From positions 1,347,501 through 1,411,500 of the forward strand of contig OZ022256.1 of assembly GCA_963978905.1 (NCBI GenBank): 64,000 nucleotides of DNA, written 5' to 3'. The notes under the pieces were generated by a model. The model was given only the letters and a program-made list of their open reading frames with translations, was not told the origin of the DNA and made no database searches. This document shows positions 60,901 through 64,000 of this stretch, one piece after another (the first letter of the stretch is position 1; every line of letters starts with the position of its first letter). The position numbers were made by a program, and so were the translations under genes. The stretch is from Trichostrongylus colubriformis (Eukaryota; Nematoda; Chromadorea; Rhabditida; Trichostrongylidae).

Positions 60901-61539
60901 TCTCTGTCCTCCGTGGTACATTGTGGCGGACGTGTGTTCCGCTTCTTCCTATCCCCAACGTTTCGATCAGAAACAATCGAATCTACGATGTGTGGCGGTC
61001 CCATGCGACGTGTTCACTTTTGGGAGGATGTGAGACAACAAAAGGTTCGGCCAGGGGCTTTGTTGGAGGACGAGCAATTCATGGTACTCAAGGGCAGGTG
61101 GTGAGGGAGCCATGTTGACAGCATCTTCCAGTAATGAAAAAGTGGAGGTGGACTTTGATAACGGGGCTAGCGGCACGGAGTTCGTGAGTCAATGTAGTGG
61201 TGCCAGTGGGTTGGTCTCCTGTAAAAATCATTGGTGGTCATCCATCGTGGTCATTGTCGTCACCAGGGCGACAAGGGTTACTGCACTGCTTCGAAGCTGA
61301 CGTCTCCATCTTCGAAACAGGGTACCATATGGGACGGGGTACGGTGGTGTTGAAGAGTCAAGTGCACTGTTACGGATGTCAACCGCTGCCCTTGTGGACT
61401 GGTTCTGCCTTCACTCAATCAAAGTGGTGGCTCGTCACAACTGCTTACCGTTTTGATGGTTATCTTTGCAGAAGACAAGAATGCTGATCGTGCAAACTCT
61501 TTTTCTCAATATTAGGAAGCCCACAGAATCTTTGGTAAA
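57936..61539 (+). CDS. Secreted neuropeptide precursor with two FAFAFAKR repeats (FAFA/NLP-18-20-like)
   Basis: Four exons in phase, 57936-58017, 59268-59342, 60638-60724 and 61472-61539, encode 103 residues. Residues 1-20 form a signal peptide (METLLLFVIVSTVALSAGFA). Exons 2 and 3 each encode one copy of RFARD(x4-5)KFAFAFAKR, at 33-50 and 61-79. Each copy ends in the dibasic KR cleavage site, so processing would release peptides ending ...FAFAFA. The last exon gives EDKNADRANSFFSILGSPQ and a stop. C. elegans NLP-18 and NLP-20 precursors also contain FAFAKR units; assignment to that family is inference from this motif. Exon 1 and the repeat exons are strong; the last exon is less sure because it is short and has no known motif. 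A mariner copy sits in intron 1. Confidence 0.75.
58151..58962 (+). mobile_element. Mariner-family copy (812 bp) in intron 1 of the neuropeptide gene
   Basis: Inverted ends TTAGGTTGTCCCAAAAGTCT and its complement are flanked by TA (58149-58150 and 58963-58964). The plus strand keeps a transposase N-terminus with helix-turn-helix (GKGCVSYVTVRRWFISFSNG, about 58410-58475), then, after a deletion and frame changes, the C-terminal part (RKFLDYDLLAKAIADFFDSQ, then NPEFWEKGINDFPIKWQRV). The central catalytic region is missing. It is the best-preserved mariner in the window and lies in the same orientation as the host gene. Confidence 0.85.
59547..60171. mobile_element. MITE of the CATACTTTGCG family in intron 2 of the neuropeptide gene
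   Basis: The left end GACCGCATTCATACTTTGCG follows TTA (59544-59546). The right end is the complement of GGCCGCGTTCATACCGTCGA and is followed by TTG. Inner inverted words (ATTCGAATCTTGGCACAG, GGCACAGTTTTTCACTTTGCC) add secondary structure. No coding capacity. Confidence 0.55.
60725..61471 (+). other. Intron 3 of the neuropeptide gene
   Basis: No additional FAFAKR-coding exon was found here. Short frames on both strands have no recognisable features. Confidence 0.4.
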
Positions 61540-62183
61540 AGCGTGATCCTCTGGTAGGCTGTACTTCAACTTTGCGAGTCAGGACACTCGCATTGGGTCA
61601 GGTCGCGCAAGGAGGTGCCGACTGAGCACCTTATCGCGCGGTGAATCCACGGCGGGATTAGCAAGGCAATCGTCGAGCGCCGTACCGCAGATCACGTGGC
61701 GCTGTGGTCCAGTCTGTTTGTCCTACCACCCCATACTTTGCGACGCGATTGTGCGATTGTACGTTGCAACCGACCCGTAGTGTAGGTTGTGCAGTCATTT
61801 GTTGACATGCTCGCCAAAGGTTTCGTGCCTGAGTGCGCCAAAATATTCCAAAGACTTCTAGAGTCTTCCATACACGGCGCGAGTTAGAGCGCGTCGTGGC
61901 AAACATTGTATGCCGTGGGAAGTGTGCGCATGCAACGCGGCTTACTGCCAGCCCTTATCTTGGAGCGACTTTTCTTGAGGTCGGACGATAAGTCACGACA
62001 CCTGTACCCAGCAATACCATTGAGGTCCCCGTACACTACAATATCTGCGAACGTGAACATTCCACTGTTAGCCGCATAAGCGAACCGGCCTTGGTGACAC
62101 TCCCCTTCTCACGCTCCTAGTCGAATCTTATCAACCATTATCAGTTTGGATCACCCACTATTAATGTCCCCGTCCCACTCTGC
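61540..62183. other. No supported gene
   Basis: GC-rich words GCGATTGTGCGATTG at 61745-61760 resemble the repeat in the first degenerin intron near 1260. Nothing else was recognised. Confidence 0.4.
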
Positions 62184-62616
62184 TTAAAGGAATCGTCCAC
62201 GGAAAATGAGTTTTTGTGTTACCCATATGTTTATGTTGTATTTGCCTAATATTGACCTTATGCAAAATTTTACGCGAAAAAATGTGAATCTGGCTGAGAT
62301 ACAGCACCACAAAGTGCGGTCCCAGTGGGCGAGGCCACCGTGTAAAAGCCTCGTCCCGTCTTCCGCCGCCGTTGGGCACGGAGAGTGGGACTGTTTACGT
62401 AACATTCTGTTCCTACAATGCGTCTCCGACCACGGCGGACGCGGTACGAGGCTTTTACACGGAGGCCCCGCCCACTGGGACCGCACTTTGTGGTGCTGTA
62501 TCTCAGCCAGATTCGCATTTTTTCGCGTGAAATTTTGCATGAGGCCAACATTAGGCAAATACAACATAATTATACGGGTAATACAAAAACTCATTTTCCG
62601 TGAACGATTCCTTTAA
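62184..62616. mobile_element. Foldback element, 433 bp, arms of about 175 bp
   Basis: The left arm from TTAAAGGAATCGTCCACGGA and the right arm ending in its complement pair almost perfectly: GCACCACAAAGTGCGGTCCC near 62303 faces GGGACCGCACTTTGTGGTGC near 62478. Because it is a palindrome, both strands give a similar 136-codon frame; these are not genes. Confidence 0.85.
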
Positions 62617-64000
62617 AACCTATGAGTGTCAGGCGAAAGGCGAAACGGATTCGGTGACATTCCCTTCGAGGTTCATTATAAGCTCTTGTCAGCTGCTATC
62701 ACTTGCAGTCCACCACCGCTTGGGTTCCCTTACCACCCCTGTATCATCTGTTAATTCAGGGTCCCTGCTTTACTGCGACGTGAGATATGACTTTCGTGAC
62801 AGGCAGATGGACACACACAGACATACTAAGTGAATTGTATATACTAGGATATATAGGTAACAGAGAAACTAATTTCTCCGTGCGCTATTCCTTTTACGCT
62901 GGTAAAGCCATGTGGAGAAGCGATGCAATCTAAGTAGTTTTTCGTAAAAGCACACAAATACCTGATGACATATTGATGAAGTGGACGTCATAGAGGTGTC
63001 ATATCCTCTAGGTTCTTCCGTTTCATTTCTCAGAGGCACTCCAACAACGCTGAATCACATAATGAGTTTAGCTTTAGATTCAGGTGAGTCCCGAAGGTTG
63101 GAGGATTTGGTCGGGCTGTAAGAAACTATCCTATGGGATGTGTGTCGTTAGGACAGCATTTCGCGGAGTGCAGCATCCGACCTGATGAGTGGGAACTATT
63201 ACATCTGTATATAGCTAGTAATCACTTCAAGGTCCAAATACATACGGCACCCTCAGTCGCACACATCGCTTCGCCGCGTTGCGAAATCTGCCCTAAAAAT
63301 ACCCTAACCTCCTTGCCCCTTTTAGCACATGGAGGCACAGTTCTGAATGCCTTTTTTTAGATCGAGACGACCAGCTGCTTCGATTTGCCAGGGCGAGTTT
63401 TGCGTGAGAACAAGTTGGGTGATCAACGTCGTACGACAACACAGGCATCATCACTCGAATTCTGCTACTATTAATGTACATTGTTAAAGAATAACATCTT
63501 CTGATTGGTCCGGAATGTTCCTCGCTACAATTTCTGATCTTGCGTTGATGAATATTCGAATTTGTCAAACGAACGCTGAAAAAGCAGACGTAGTGTACAA
63601 AAATGAAGTTGAGGCCAACAGGCACACCAATGAAGAAAAAAACTGGAAACGATATTGAGAATGCGTTAGTGGTTGCACTGGGATCGAAGAATACTTAAGG
63701 AGTTTTCTTATCGCCGCACGGAAATTGTACATGGGAGCCGAGGCGGCGTCGCGAACGCGCTAGGCATGGCATTTTTGAGACGAGCGTGCGAAATGAATCA
63801 CTCGGCGCGGCATCGCATCGGCTCCTCGATCTGCGAGCTTTGCTATATCGATTGCATGCTTCAAATGGACCCTTTCTGGACACCCGGGGTGGAGATCGAT
63901 TGGTTGAATTTCGCGCGACCGCCTGCGGCGAGCGGCGCGGCGTGTACGAGTCGTTTAAAATTCTGCTCAAGACAATGTGCTGGTACCGTAAGACACCATT
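62617..64000. other. No supported gene to the window end
   Basis: 62760-62830 shares a block with the complement of 21360-21435 (ACACACAGACATACT against TGTCTGTGTGTGTGT, plus TGAGATATGACTTTCGTGACA). 63130-63310 holds a half of the repeat seen at 4240 (TTAGGACAGCATTTCGC). No exon was recognised. Confidence 0.4.

Noticed and set aside
62184..62616. Two 136-codon frames on opposite strands with similar proteins
   Set aside because: They are the two arms of one palindrome read on both strands, not paired genes.
1..64000. A CRISPR array, phage or bacterial defence system
   Set aside because: All supported genes are intron-containing animal genes; no spaced direct-repeat array or prokaryotic operon was seen.

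Overview
The window is nuclear DNA of a nematode, most likely a strongylid of the hookworm type. The evidence is short exons in AT-rich introns, a UNC-8/DEL-type degenerin, a FAFA-type neuropeptide precursor, nematode-style acceptors (TTTCAG/TTTTAG), and dense mariner, MITE and BEL/Pao-like debris of the kind known from hookworm genomes. The species assignment is inference. No bacterial, organellar or CRISPR features were seen. All gene models below were built by reading exons, splice sites and reading-frame phase by eye.

Layout. 120-4930 (+): 3' part of a degenerin/ENaC channel gene. 5917-8750 (-): nucleoporin NUP35/NPP-19, convergent with it, with a mariner relic in an intron. 9327-10552 (-): two 3' exons of an unidentified small membrane-type protein, separated by another mariner relic. 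12007-15919: a BEL/Pao LTR retrotransposon (gag-protease on the minus strand) with LTRs, target-site duplication and primer-binding site, but no reverse transcriptase or integrase. 16896-17883: a long-TIR element with a 10-bp target duplication. 19367-19722 (-): an isolated exon for a fatty-acid-synthase acyl-carrier domain. 20376-24818 (+): an unrecognised multi-exon gene.

28380-35168 (+): a 22-exon, 1000-residue CENP-C/HCP-4 kinetochore gene. 36520-39992 (-): a complete PRCC homologue, convergent with CENP-C. 40703-43316 (+): CPSF30/CPSF4, divergent from PRCC. 43668-46666 (+): a complete Polycomb-group RING finger (PCGF) gene downstream of CPSF4 on the same strand. 48700-49680: an inverted/tandem repeat carrying three tRNA-like copies. 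50481-55385 (+): a TMEM115 (rhomboid-like Golgi protein) gene with a mariner relic in an intron. 57936-61539 (+): a four-exon neuropeptide precursor with two FAFAFAKR repeats and a mariner copy in its first intron. 62184-62616: a near-perfect foldback element.

The identified genes mostly serve nuclear housekeeping: nuclear pore, centromere, mRNA 3'-end processing, a PRCC splicing/cell-cycle factor, and Polycomb. Two neuronal genes flank them. There is no evidence that they form one pathway. The remaining sequence is mostly repeats; stretches without a supported gene are listed individually.
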